This document shows positions 37,537-46,575 of a DNA stretch of 64,000 nucleotides, in pieces. The DNA is from Methylobacterium symbioticum (GTDB taxonomy: Bacteria; Pseudomonadota; Alphaproteobacteria; Rhizobiales; Beijerinckiaceae): the NCBI RefSeq assembly GCF_902141845.1, contig NZ_CABFPH010000017.1, positions 1 to 64,000 on the forward strand, in the 5' to 3' direction. Numbering within the stretch: position 1 is the stretch's first letter; every line of letters starts with the position of its first letter. Below the pieces are notes generated by a model that saw only the letters and a list, made by a program, of their open reading frames with translations, was not told where the DNA came from and did no database searches. The position numbers and the translations under genes are program-made.

Positions 37537-39282
37537 ATGAGCGCCATCCAGCTCAAGACCGAGATCATCGAGACCGACCTTCTGGTGATCGGCGGCGGCA
37601 CGGGCGGCCCGATGGCCGCGATCAAGGCCAAGGAGGCCGATCCGAAGCTCCGCGTCGTCCTGATGGAGAAGGCGAACGTGAAGCGCTCGGGCGCGATCAG
37701 CATGGGCATGGACGGGCTGAACAATGCCGTCGTGCCGGGCTACGCGACGCCGGAGCAGTATGTGAAGGAGATCACGGTCGCCAACGACGGCATCGTGAAC
37801 CAGAAGGCCGTGATGGCCTATGCGCAGGGCTCCTTCCCGATGATCCAGTACCTCGACAAGCTCGGGGTGAAATTCGAGAAGGACGGCTCGGGCGAATACA
37901 ATATGCGCAAGGTCCACCATATGGGGACCTACGTGCTGCCGATGCCGGAAGGCCACAACGTCAAGAAGGTCCTCTACCGGCAATTGCGCCGCCTCCAGGT
38001 CGGCGTCACCAACCGCTACATGGCGACCCGCCTGCTCAAGGGGCCGGACGGGCGCATTGCCGGCGCGGTCGGCGTCAACACCCGCACCTCCGAGTTCCTG
38101 GTGGTGAAGGCCAAGGCCGTGGTGCTCGCCTGCGGCGCCGCCGGGCGGCTCGGCCTGCCGGCCTCCGGCTACCTGTTCGGCACCTACGAGAACGCGGCCA
38201 ATTGCGGCGACGGCTACGCGATGGCCTATCACGCGGGCGCGCAGCTCGCGAACCTCGAATGCTACCAGATCAACCCCTTGATCAAGGACTATAACGGCCC
38301 GTCCTGCGCCTACGTCACCGGTCCTTTCGGCGGATACACGGCCAACAACAAGGGTGAGCGCTTCATCGAGTGCGACTACTGGTCGGGTCAGATGATGCTC
38401 GAGTTCTGGCGCGAGCTGCAGGGCGGCAACGGTCCGGTCTTCCTCAAGATGGACCACCTGCGCGAGGAGACGATCTCGGAGATCGAGACCATCCTGCACT
38501 CGAACGAGCGGCCCTCGCGCGGGCGCTTCCACGAGCGGCGCGGCACCAATTACCGCAAGCGCCCGGTCGAGATGCACATCTCCGAGATCGGCTTCTGCTC
38601 CGGTCACTCGGCTTCGGGCGTCTGGGTGGACGAGAATGCCCGCACCACCATTCCCGGCCTCTACGCGGTCGGCGACATGGCGAGCGTGCCGCACAACTAC
38701 ATGCTCGGCGCCTTCGTGAACGGCGGTATCGCGGGCGCGGACGCCGCCGCCTATTGCGCGGCCACGAGCCTCGCCGATTACGACGACGGCGACCTCATCG
38801 CCGAGCAGGAGCGGGTGCTCGCCCCCACCCGCCGCGAGGACGGGCTCACCCCGCACGAGATGGAGTTCAAGACGCGCCGCCTCGTGAACGACTACCTGGA
38901 GCCGCCGAAGGTCACGGCCAAGATGGAACTCGGCCAGCGCCGCTTCGCGGAGATCCGCGAGGATCTCGAATACCTCTGCGCGCGCGACCCGCACGAGCTT
39001 CACCGCGCTCTGGAGATGCAGACCATCCTCGACTGCGCCGACATGGCGGCGGCGGCCTCGCTCTACCGCACCGAGAGCCGCTGGGGCTTCTACCACCTGC
39101 GCACCGATCACCCCGAGACCGACAACGCCAACTGGAACTGCCACACCGTCCTGTTCAAGGACGAGCAGGGCCGGATGGCCCATGCCAAGCGCGACGTCGA
39201 TCCCTTCATCGTGCCCGTCGCCGAGGAGGAGATGAGCGCCTACCACCAGCTCCGCATCAAGACGCCGGCCGCAGCCGAGTAA
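37537..39282 (+). CDS. APS-reductase-alpha-like / fumarate-reductase-type flavoprotein
   Basis: The 581-residue protein has the FAD-binding fold of the fumarate reductase/APS reductase group: DLLVIGGGTGGPMAAIKAKE then EKANVKRSGAISMGMDGLNN. In APS reductase the equivalent stretch contains ERSGAVAMG, so this is closer to AprA than to SdhA. GFCSGHSASGVWVDENARTT and GLYAVGDMASVPHNYML are the other shared blocks. The next gene encodes a ferredoxin like AprB. APS reductase interconverts APS with sulfite and AMP, but the substrate here is unknown. It is soluble, with no export signal. Confidence 0.82.
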   Translation: MSAIQLKTEIIETDLLVIGGGTGGPMAAIKAKEADPKLRVVLMEKANVKRSGAISMGMDGLNNAVVPGYATPEQYVKEITVANDGIVNQKAVMAYAQGSFPMIQYLDKLGVKFEKDGSGEYNMRKVHHMGTYVLPMPEGHNVKKVLYRQLRRLQVGVTNRYMATRLLKGPDGRIAGAVGVNTRTSEFLVVKAKAVVLACGAAGRLGLPASGYLFGTYENAANCGDGYAMAYHAGAQLANLECYQINPLIKDYNGPSCAYVTGPFGGYTANNKGERFIECDYWSGQMMLEFWRELQGGNGPVFLKMDHLREETISEIETILHSNERPSRGRFHERRGTNYRKRPVEMHISEIGFCSGHSASGVWVDENARTTIPGLYAVGDMASVPHNYMLGAFVNGGIAGADAAAYCAATSLADYDDGDLIAEQERVLAPTRREDGLTPHEMEFKTRRLVNDYLEPPKVTAKMELGQRRFAEIREDLEYLCARDPHELHRALEMQTILDCADMAAAASLYRTESRWGFYHLRTDHPETDNANWNCHTVLFKDEQGRMAHAKRDVDPFIVPVAEEEMSAYHQLRIKTPAAAE

Positions 39283-39309
39283 GTCGACAGATTATCCGGA
39301 GAATTCCGC

Positions 39310-39543
39310 ATGCCGATCATCACCCAGGCCAAGAGCGCCGCGGTCGTCATCGACGACGAGAAGTGCATCGCCGAGAAGGGCTGCCGCGTCTGCGTCGATG
39401 TCTGCCCGCTCGACATCCTCGCGATCGATGAGGACCGGCAGAAGGCCTACATGAAGTACGACGAATGCTGGTACTGCATGCCGTGCGAGGTCGACTGCCC
39501 GACGAACGCTGTCAAGGTCAACATCCCCTACCTGCTGCGGTGA
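39310..39543 (+). CDS. AprB-like 2[4Fe-4S] ferredoxin
   Basis: The 77-residue protein has two cluster motifs: CIAEKGCRVCVDVCP (C-x5-C-x2-C-x3-CP) and CWYCMPCEVDCP (C-x2-C-x2-C-x3-CP). The second is the AprB pattern, which reads CWECYSCIKICP in sulfate reducers. It is shorter than AprB, lacking its C-terminal tail. As the gene lies 27 bases after the flavoprotein, it should be its electron carrier. GGAGAA precedes the ATG. Confidence 0.85.
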   Translation: MPIITQAKSAAVVIDDEKCIAEKGCRVCVDVCPLDILAIDEDRQKAYMKYDECWYCMPCEVDCPTNAVKVNIPYLLR

Positions 39544-39548
39544 GCGCC

Positions 39549-40508
39549 ATGCCCGTATTCGACAGCTTCGACGAGGATCTCGACGACCTCGCAGGACGCG
39601 CCGCCGATCCCGATCCCGGCATCCGCCGCGTCGCGATGATGGAACTGGCCGAGGCCGTCGGGCCGGAGGCCAAGGTCCTGCTCCTCAAGGGGCTCGCCGA
39701 CGACGATGCCAGCGTCCGCGCCGCGGCGGCGAAGGCGCTCGACGAGCATGACGGCCCGGACGTGGTCGAGGGCCTCGTCCACGCGCTGGAGGATGCCGAA
39801 GCCGAGGTGCGCCGGGTCGCCGCCGACACGCTGGCGGAGAAGAAGGAGCCCGCCTGCGGCCCGCTCCTCATCGCGCGCGCGGAGCACACGGACCCCTTCG
39901 TCCAGGCCGCGGCCCTGCGGGCGTTGCGCGAGCTCGTCCTGCCGGACGCGCTCGCCGCCGCGCTGAAGGCTCTGCGCAGCCCCGCGCCGGAGGTGCGCCG
40001 CGAGGGGCTCGGGGTGATCGGCTACCTCAAGGCCGAGGAGGCGCTGCCCGCCCTGATCGCCACCGCGGGCGACGCCGATCCGAGCGTGCGCCGGGCCACC
40101 ATGTCGGCCCTCGTCTTCCTGCGCGCGGGCGGGCCCGGCATCGCGACCCTGATCGCCGGCCTCGACGACGAGAACTGGCAGGTGCGCGAGGAGGCCGCCG
40201 TCTCCGCCGCCAAGATCCGCCTGCCCGAGGCGGTCGAGCCTCTGATCGCCCGCATGGAGGATCCGGTCTGGCAGGTCCGCACCAAGGCCGCGAATGCGCT
40301 TGGCCGCATCAAGGCGCCCGCCGCCGTCGAGGTGCTGGGCCGGGCCCTGGGATCGGAGATCAGCAACCTGCGCAAGGAGGCTGCCGCCGCGCTCGGCGAG
40401 ATCGCCGATCCGCGCGCCCTACCCGCCCTCGAGGCGGATTACGACGATCCCGATCCGGACGTGCGCAAGCTCGTGCGCTGGGCGATCGGCCGCTGCCGCG
40501 GGGCCTGA
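39549..40508 (+). CDS. HEAT-repeat protein
   Basis: The 319-residue protein is a run of about nine helical HEAT/PBS-lyase-like repeats of about 31 residues. Units such as DDDASVRAAAAKALDEH, EDAEAEVRRVAADTLAE and EDPVWQVRTKAANALGR show the repeated aspartate-x-VR pattern. It is likely a scaffold or assembly factor with no catalytic residues visible. A GTG at 39540 overlaps the ferredoxin stop (GTGA) and is in frame three codons before ATG 39549, so coupling is likely. A role in assembling the flavoprotein-ferredoxin complex is inferred. Confidence 0.85.
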   Translation: MPVFDSFDEDLDDLAGRAADPDPGIRRVAMMELAEAVGPEAKVLLLKGLADDDASVRAAAAKALDEHDGPDVVEGLVHALEDAEAEVRRVAADTLAEKKEPACGPLLIARAEHTDPFVQAAALRALRELVLPDALAAALKALRSPAPEVRREGLGVIGYLKAEEALPALIATAGDADPSVRRATMSALVFLRAGGPGIATLIAGLDDENWQVREEAAVSAAKIRLPEAVEPLIARMEDPVWQVRTKAANALGRIKAPAAVEVLGRALGSEISNLRKEAAAALGEIADPRALPALEADYDDPDPDVRKLVRWAIGRCRGA

Positions 40509-40701
40509 GCCCGCGCGGCGTCTGAGCGCCGAAGCCATCCGCCATCCCGAAGGGATCGACCGGATGGCGAAGAGCCCCGCCGGGATCCTCCGCTGACGAC
40601 GCGCGGCGCCGCGGCCTTCTGGCCCGGCGCCGGTCGCGTCCTGAGGGCCAGGCCGTACAGTTTGGAACTGGTACAGGCTTTGCTGCGGCCTCTGGGAGGG
40701 G

Positions 40702-41493
40702 ATGCAGGAGCCGGCCATGGAGAGCAGCACCGGAATGACCTGGCCGCCCGCCCCGGGCTGGCCGCTCCCCGCCCAGGCGAGCGCGCTCCGCCTCGCCGAG
40801 ACGGAGCCGCAGGCCGGCGGACCGCGCCCCCTTCTGCAGGGCCTGACCGAGCGGGAGCTCGCCCTGGTGATGGAGCGCGGCCGGCGCCGCGTGCTCTACC
40901 GCGGCGCGACGCTGTTCACGCAAGGCACGCCCCATGACGGCATCTGGCTGATCGAGACCGGCCGGATGCGCGTGTTCTACTCCGCGCCCTCCGGCCGCGA
41001 GATCACCCTGGCCTACTGGAACGCGGGCAATTTCGTCGGCGGGCCGGAGGTGTTCGGGGAGGGGCTGCACAGCTGGTCGGGCATGGCGGCGGCCAATTCC
41101 ACGGTGCTGCACCTGCCGGGCCGCGCGCTCCGCCAGCTCGTCGTGCAGATTCCCACCCTCGCCCTCGGCGTGATCGAGGGCCTCTCCTTCAAGGGCCGCT
41201 GCTACTCGACGCTCGCTCAGATGCTCGGCACCCGCTCGATCACCGAGCGGCTCGCCCACCTGCTCCTGCACCTCGCCGACCTCTACGGCGTGCCGGAGGG
41301 GGACGGCGTCCTCGTCGCCGCGACCTTCACCCATGCCGACCTCGCCCACATGGTCGGCGCGACGCGGCAATGGGTGACGATCAGCCTCAAGCGGCTCGCC
41401 GAGCAGGGCGTGGTAGCGACGCGGCGCTCGCAGATCGTGATCTGCCGCGCCGATGTGCTTGCCCAGATGCGGGGCGGCGACGAGACAGCATGA
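40702..41493 (+). CDS. Crp/Fnr family transcriptional regulator
   Basis: The 263-residue protein has a cyclic-nucleotide-type sensor domain (residues about 50-165, VLYRGATLFTQGTPHDGIW) and a winged-helix end with the recognition helix in HADLAHMVGATRQWVTISLK. The four Fnr-type Cys residues are absent, so it should not sense oxygen through an iron-sulfur cluster. The ligand is unknown. It sits between the AprA-like genes and the ABC importer and probably regulates both. A GGGAGGGG site overlaps the region before ATG 40702. Confidence 0.9.
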   Translation: MQEPAMESSTGMTWPPAPGWPLPAQASALRLAETEPQAGGPRPLLQGLTERELALVMERGRRRVLYRGATLFTQGTPHDGIWLIETGRMRVFYSAPSGREITLAYWNAGNFVGGPEVFGEGLHSWSGMAAANSTVLHLPGRALRQLVVQIPTLALGVIEGLSFKGRCYSTLAQMLGTRSITERLAHLLLHLADLYGVPEGDGVLVAATFTHADLAHMVGATRQWVTISLKRLAEQGVVATRRSQIVICRADVLAQMRGGDETA

Positions 41494-41655
41494 TTCGCAA
41501 GCGTTTCGCACAAACAAGCAGCACGCCCAGTCATCGTCCCGGTTTTTGCGCAACTAATCGACCGGCGAACCCCATCGACGTTTGATCACGGCCGCGAGAC
41601 CGCCCGATCATGCCCCTGCGATGTCGACCGGACATCTTCAGCGCAGGAGCGGATC

Positions 41656-43071
41656 ATGAGAGCGAAGCGTTCGGGTCGTGCCTCCGTCTCGGCCCTCGCG
41701 CTCCTGGCGCTGGTCGGCCTCGGCCTGCCGGCGCGTGCCGAGACGCTCACAATCGGCATCGGCACGCAGGACACGACGACCAATACGGCCACTGTGGGCG
41801 TGGTGCTGCGGCAGCTCAAGCTGATCGAGAAGCACCTGCCGAAGACCGGCAAATATGCCGGCCTGACGATCAAACTCGACTGGCAGAACTTCACCTCGGG
41901 CCCGCCGGTCACCAACGGCATGATGGCGGGCAAGCTCCAGTTCGGCGCGATGGGCGACTATCCCCTCGTCGTCAACGGCTACACCTTCCAGAACAACCCC
42001 GAGAGCCGCTCGGAACTGATCGCGGTCGCCGCCTACAACCTGCACGGATCCGGTAACGGCATCGTGGTGCACAAGGAGTCCGAGTTCTTCTCCTTCGAGG
42101 ATCTCAAGGGCAAGCTCGTCAGCGTGCCCTTCGGCTCGGCCGCGCACGGCATGGTCCTGAAGGCCTTGCAGGACAAGGGCTACCCGCCGACCTGGTTCCG
42201 CCTCGTCAGCCAGAGCCCGGAGGTCGGCTCGACCAATCTCCAGGAGAAGAAGATCGACGCCCACGCCGATTTCGTGCCCTTCGCCGAGCTGCTGCCCTTC
42301 CGGGGCTTCGCCCGCAAGATCTTCGACGGCGTCGAGACCAAGCTGCCGACCTGGCACGGCGTGGTGGTGCGCACCGACTTCGCCAAGCAGTATCCGGAGA
42401 TCGTCGAGGCCTATCTCAAGGCAGTGCTCGACGCCCAGGACTGGGTGCGCGCCGACCCGAAGCGCGCCGCCGAGCAGATCGCCGCCTGGACCGGCACCGA
42501 CAAGGAGGTGGTCTACATCTTCCTCGGCCCCGGCGGGATCATGACCGTCGACCCGACCATCAAGGCCCCGCTGATCGACGCCGCCCGCGAGGACGTGAAG
42601 GTCCTGCAGAAGCTCGACCGCATCAAGGAGTTCGATGTCGGCCCGTGGGTCAACGACGGCTACATCCGCAAGGTCTTCGCCGAGCGCGGGCTCGACTACG
42701 ACCGGCAGGTCGCCGCGACGGCCAATTACGAGGTGAGCGGCGAGGACAGCTACTGCAAGAAGCCGGTCACCGAGCCGCGCAAGGCCGGCGAGATCTGGAT
42801 CAAGGACGGCGACATCAAGCCCTATGCGAGCGCCGCCTGCACGCTCGCGGCGTTCGCCGACCTCAAGGCCAAGGGGCGCGCCGTCAACGTCGCCTACGTC
42901 TTCGACACGGCGCGCGGCATCAAGCTCTTCGCGAGCGAGGCCTTCTACGTGGTCGACGGCAAGGGCGGCATCAGCCCCTACCTCCTCAAGCAGGATGCGG
43001 AGGCCGCCAAGGGGACGGGTCAGGTGATGCCCTTCGACGAGGCCCTCAAGGCCGCCGTGACGGGAGGCTGA
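41656..43071 (+). CDS. ABC transporter substrate-binding protein with C-terminal NosL-like domain
   Basis: The 471-residue exported protein has a signal peptide (SVSALALLALVGLGLPARA) and an NMT1/TauA/SsuA-type binding domain, residues about 28-350 (AETLTIGIGTQDTTTNTATV, then GVPFGSAAHGM-like region). After residue 366 the sequence YCKKPVTEP..., VNVAYVFDTARGIKLF, EAFYVVDGKGGISPYLL and GQVMPFDEALKAAV resembles NosL, a copper-binding chaperone of nitrous-oxide reductase. NosL is normally separate, so the fusion is unusual. AGGAG precedes the ATG at 41656. The substrate may be a sulfonate, nitrate-like anion or other compound. Confidence 0.8.
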   Translation: MRAKRSGRASVSALALLALVGLGLPARAETLTIGIGTQDTTTNTATVGVVLRQLKLIEKHLPKTGKYAGLTIKLDWQNFTSGPPVTNGMMAGKLQFGAMGDYPLVVNGYTFQNNPESRSELIAVAAYNLHGSGNGIVVHKESEFFSFEDLKGKLVSVPFGSAAHGMVLKALQDKGYPPTWFRLVSQSPEVGSTNLQEKKIDAHADFVPFAELLPFRGFARKIFDGVETKLPTWHGVVVRTDFAKQYPEIVEAYLKAVLDAQDWVRADPKRAAEQIAAWTGTDKEVVYIFLGPGGIMTVDPTIKAPLIDAAREDVKVLQKLDRIKEFDVGPWVNDGYIRKVFAERGLDYDRQVAATANYEVSGEDSYCKKPVTEPRKAGEIWIKDGDIKPYASAACTLAAFADLKAKGRAVNVAYVFDTARGIKLFASEAFYVVDGKGGISPYLLKQDAEAAKGTGQVMPFDEALKAAVTGG

Positions 43072-43075
43072 GCCC

Positions 43076-43966
43076 ATGAAAGCCGTCGCCCTCCACCCCG
43101 TGCCGTCGCTGCCGGCGCCGGCTCCCGCCCCGAAGCGGGCCGAGCCCACCCCGGCCCCGGCCGCGCCCGGCCGGCGGCTCGGCCGCTGGCTGCGCCTGCA
43201 CCGGGACCAGATTCGGGCCGGCTGCGTCGGCCTCCTCGCCCTCGCCCTGTTCGTGCTGGCCTGGCACCTGCTCACGACGAACCGCGTCGTGTTCTACGTG
43301 CGCTTCACCAATATCCCGACGCCCGCCGACGTGCTCGGGCGCGGCCTCGCCGCCCTGCGCAACCCGATCTTCGCCGACCACGTCCTGCTGTCCTGCCGCC
43401 GGATCGGGCTCGGCTTCCTGCTCGCGGGCGGCATCGCCGTGCCGCTCGGGCTGCTGATGGGCCGCTTCCGCGCCTTGCGCGAGGTGGCCTTCCCCGTCTG
43501 CGAGGTGCTGCGCCCGATCCCGGCCATCGCCTGGGTGCCGATGGCGATCATGCTCTGGCCGACCAACGAGGCCTCGATCGTGTTCATCACCTTCCTGGGC
43601 TCGTTCTTCCCCATCCTCATCAACACGCTCCAGGGCATGGCGCATGTCGATCCGGTCCTGGTGCGCGCGGCGCGCTGCCTCGGGGCAGGGGAGGGGGCCC
43701 TGTTCCGCGAGGTCTACTTGCCGGCCTGCCTGCCGCAGATCTTCACCGGCCTCACCGTCGGCATGGGCGTCGCCTGGGTCTCGCTGATCGCCGCGGAGAT
43801 GATCTCCGGCCAGTACGGGATCGGCTACTTCACCTGGGAAGCCTATTCCCTGGTCCAGTACGCGGACATCGCGCTCGGCATGATCGCGATCGGCGTGCTC
43901 GGCCTCGCCTCCTCCTGGCTGATCCGCCTGCTCGGCCGCCTCGTCATGCCCTGGGCCGCGCGCTGA
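43076..43966 (+). CDS. ABC transporter permease, SsuC/TauC type
   Basis: The 296-residue inner-membrane protein has a Pro-rich N-terminal 40 residues, then six membrane segments. The EAA loop is ARCLGAGEGALFREVYLPACLPQIFTG, typical of SsuC/TauC/NrtB permeases. CEVLRPIPAIAWVPMAIMLW is another family block. It starts four bases after the binding-protein stop, so they are coupled. It forms the channel with the ATPase encoded at 44056. Confidence 0.93.
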   Translation: MKAVALHPVPSLPAPAPAPKRAEPTPAPAAPGRRLGRWLRLHRDQIRAGCVGLLALALFVLAWHLLTTNRVVFYVRFTNIPTPADVLGRGLAALRNPIFADHVLLSCRRIGLGFLLAGGIAVPLGLLMGRFRALREVAFPVCEVLRPIPAIAWVPMAIMLWPTNEASIVFITFLGSFFPILINTLQGMAHVDPVLVRAARCLGAGEGALFREVYLPACLPQIFTGLTVGMGVAWVSLIAAEMISGQYGIGYFTWEAYSLVQYADIALGMIAIGVLGLASSWLIRLLGRLVMPWAAR

Positions 43967-44055
43967 TCCCGAGGTCTGCGGATATCCGCCGACGCGCAGT
44001 CGCGCCCGGGCCGGGCGAAGGCCCGGCTGTCGCCAACCTGAAGAAGGAGCCGCAC

Positions 44056-44916
44056 ATGGTGGAGCCGAGCCGGGGCCGGATCGAGGTCCGCGATTTCTGC
44101 CTGCGCTACGAGACCCTCGAAGGGTCGGTCGAGGCGGTCTCGGACGCAGCGCTGACGGTGGAGCCCGGCGAGTTCGTCTCGATCATCGGCCCCTCGGGCT
44201 GCGGGAAGTCGACGCTCTTGAACGCGCTCGCCGGATTCCTGACGCCCACCTCCGGCTCGGTCACCGTCGACGGCATGCCGGTCTCAGGTCCCAGCGCCGA
44301 GCGGGGGATGATCTTCCAGCAATACTCGCTGTTCCCCTGGAAGACCGTGCGCGAGAACGTCGAGTTCGGCCTGAAGATGAAGGGCCTGCCTCGTTCCGAG
44401 CGGGAGCGGCAGGCCCGCACGCTGCTCGGGCTCGCCGGGCTCTCGGCCTTCGAAAACCATTATCCCGACCGGCTCTCCGGCGGCATGAAGCAGCGTGTCG
44501 GCATCGTGCGGGCGCTCGCCACGGGGCCGCGCATCCTGCTCCTCGACGAGCCCTTCGGGGCGCTGGACGCGCAGACCCGGCTGATCATGCAGCAGATCCT
44601 CACCAACATGTGGCAGCGGTTGAAGATCTCGGTGCTGTTCGTCACGCACGACATCGACGAGGCGATCTTCCTGTCCGACCGCATCTACGTGATGACCGCC
44701 CGCCCCGGCAGCATCAAGGCCGAGGTGGCGGTGCCGCTGCCACGCCCGCGCCTGCCGGCCATGACCTTGTCCTCCGAGTTCCTGGGGCTTCGCCGCGGGC
44801 TGATGTCGCTGATCCGCGAGGAGAGCCTGCGCGCCATGGGTGGCGAGGTCAGCGCCGACGCGATGAAGGGGCTGGCGATCGACCTCGAAGGCCAGGACCT
44901 GGCCGCGGTGCTGTGA
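44056..44916 (+). CDS. ABC transporter ATP-binding protein, SsuB/TauB type
   Basis: The 286-residue ATPase has the Walker A loop [14 protein letters not shown], the Q-loop in [12 protein letters not shown], the signature [16 protein letters not shown], and Walker [17 protein letters not shown]. These match SsuB/TauB/NrtD, which drive uptake of sulfonates, taurine or nitrate. The C-terminal 50 residues follow the usual plan. GAAGGAG precedes the ATG. It completes a binding-protein, permease, ATPase importer. Confidence 0.94.
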   Translation: MVEPSRGRIEVRDFCLRYETLEGSVEAVSDAALTVEPGEFVSIIGPSGCGKSTLLNALAGFLTPTSGSVTVDGMPVSGPSAERGMIFQQYSLFPWKTVRENVEFGLKMKGLPRSERERQARTLLGLAGLSAFENHYPDRLSGGMKQRVGIVRALATGPRILLLDEPFGALDAQTRLIMQQILTNMWQRLKISVLFVTHDIDEAIFLSDRIYVMTARPGSIKAEVAVPLPRPRLPAMTLSSEFLGLRRGLMSLIREESLRAMGGEVSADAMKGLAIDLEGQDLAAVL

Positions 44917-45016
44917 ACCCGCGGGCGGCTCGCCGCCCGCTCCGACCCTGCCCAGCCAACCCGCGGCGGAGCCCGCTCCGCCCGCGCGGGGCCGTGCCCG
45001 AAGGCGTGAAATTCCC

Positions 45017-45355
45017 ATGACCTACGTCGTCACCGAGAATTGCATCCGCTGCAAATACACCGACTGCGTCGAGGTCTGTCCGGTGGACTGCTTCTATGTC
45101 GGCGAGACCATGCTGGTGATCAATCCGGACGAATGCATCGATTGCGGGGTCTGCGAGCCGGAATGCCCGGCCGAGGCGATCAAAGCCGATACGGAGCCGG
45201 GCCTGGAGGGCTGGAGGGCGCTCAACGCCAAATATGCCGCCCTCTGGCCCAACATCACGGCCCGCGCCGAGCCGCCGGAGGATGCCGCTGCCTGGGATGG
45301 TCGGCCGGACAAGCTCGCCACCGCCTTCGGCACGGCGGACCCCGCCGCCGCCTGA
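45017..45355 (+). CDS. fdxA: 7Fe ferredoxin (FdxA family)
   Basis: The 112-residue ferredoxin has the FdxA pattern: [18 protein letters not shown], giving a [3Fe-4S] and part of a [4Fe-4S] cluster, and [12 protein letters not shown]. The C-terminal half, [18 protein letters not shown], is typical of this class in proteobacteria. It carries one electron at a time in the cytoplasm. It lies between the ABC importer and ferredoxin-NADP reductase, suggesting it links the reductase to the AprAB-like enzyme. Confidence 0.93.
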   Translation: MTYVVTENCIRCKYTDCVEVCPVDCFYVGETMLVINPDECIDCGVCEPECPAEAIKADTEPGLEGWRALNAKYAALWPNITARAEPPEDAAAWDGRPDKLATAFGTADPAAA

Positions 45356-45381
45356 GTCACGACAGCAGGAGGACCCGACCG

Positions 45382-46155
45382 ATGAGCAAGTATTTCGAGG
45401 AGCGTGTGCTGTCGGTGCATCACTGGACGGACACGCTGTTCTCGTTCCGCACCACGCGCGACCCGGGCTTCCGCTTCCGCAACGGCGAGTTCACCATGAT
45501 CGGCCTCGAGGTCGAGGGCCGGCCGCTGCTGCGCGCCTACTCGGTGGTGTCGGCCAACTACGAGGAGGAGCTGGAGTTCTTCTCCATCAAGGTCGCCAAC
45601 GGCCCCCTCACCAGCAAGCTCCAGCACCTCAAGGTCGGCGATCCGATCATCGTCGGCAAGAAGCCCACCGGCACGCTCGTGCTCGACAACCTCGAGCCCG
45701 GCCGCCACCTCTACCTGCTCGGCACCGGCACGGGTTTGGCCCCCTTCCTGTCGATCATCAAGGATCCCGAGACCTACGACCGTTTCGAGACGGTGGTGCT
45801 GGTCCATGGCTGCCGCCGGGTGGAGGAGCTGGCCTATGGCGAGACCATCACCGAGACGCTGCCGCGCCACGAGTTCCTGGGCGAGATGATCTCGCGCCAG
45901 CTGATCTACTATCCGACCGTGACGCGCGAGCCGTTCCGCAACAGCGGGCGGATCACCGACCTGATGGTCTCGGGCAAGCTGTTCTCCGACATCGGCCTGC
46001 CGATGATGAGCCGCGAGGCCGACCGCTTCATGCTCTGCGGCTCGCCGGAGATGATCCGCGACACCCGCCAGCTCCTGGTCGAGGGCGGCTACGAGGAGGG
46101 CAACCACGGCGAGGCCGGGCACTTCGTCATCGAGAAGGCCTTCGTCGAGAAGTAG
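45382..46155 (+). CDS. fpr: Ferredoxin-NADP+ reductase
   Basis: The 257-residue FAD enzyme moves electrons between NADPH and ferredoxin. RAYSVVSANYEEELEFFSIKV carries the RxYS FAD-binding motif, followed by GPLTSKLQHLKVGD and the NADP-binding segment LLGTGTGLAPFLSII. The C-terminus GHFVIEKAFVEK, with an aromatic near the end, fits the bacterial subclass. GCAGGAGG precedes ATG 45382, 27 bases after fdxA, so the two are co-transcribed. It would supply electrons to the ferredoxins of this cluster. Confidence 0.93.
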   Translation: MSKYFEERVLSVHHWTDTLFSFRTTRDPGFRFRNGEFTMIGLEVEGRPLLRAYSVVSANYEEELEFFSIKVANGPLTSKLQHLKVGDPIIVGKKPTGTLVLDNLEPGRHLYLLGTGTGLAPFLSIIKDPETYDRFETVVLVHGCRRVEELAYGETITETLPRHEFLGEMISRQLIYYPTVTREPFRNSGRITDLMVSGKLFSDIGLPMMSREADRFMLCGSPEMIRDTRQLLVEGGYEEGNHGEAGHFVIEKAFVEK

Positions 46156-46575
46156 CGAGCTGCGCGGCGCATCCTCGTCACAGCGTCGCCGGCTCGGGTC
46201 TCGGCCGCCCGTACAAGGGCGGGCGCAGGGGGCCCGCCCGCTGGAGGTCCGATGCCGAGGCCGTCGCTGCGAAACCGCACGGGGCCGCCTCGGCGACCAC
46301 GGGGCGGCCCCGTAGGCGAGTCCCGGGATCCCAGAGGGACGAGTCGCTTCGCTGGGGTGTCCGGGCGGAGCCCTGACGAGAACGCCTCCGGCTCCGCCCT
46401 GGACCCGCCAAAGGATGGGATCGGCCCTCCCGAGGCGCGCAATGCCCGGAATTCACAAGCCCGACGCTGAGGGCGGCCCTGCCTCATATCCGCCGGAACT
46501 GTGCCGCGAACTGGGGCGGGTCGCCGGGACATGCGGTCGCGAGGGGCTGGCGAGAGTTTGGAACGAGGGTTTGCG
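46156..46575. other. Gene-free region with dispersed hairpins
   Basis: This 420-base gap has a 10-bp stem (46280-46289 with 46303-46312) and the 19-base inverse copy of 7089-7107 at 46390-46408. GGGATCCCA is also shared with the hprA-mtdA gap. It looks like a degraded array of the same repeat family. No gene was seen. Confidence 0.55.
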
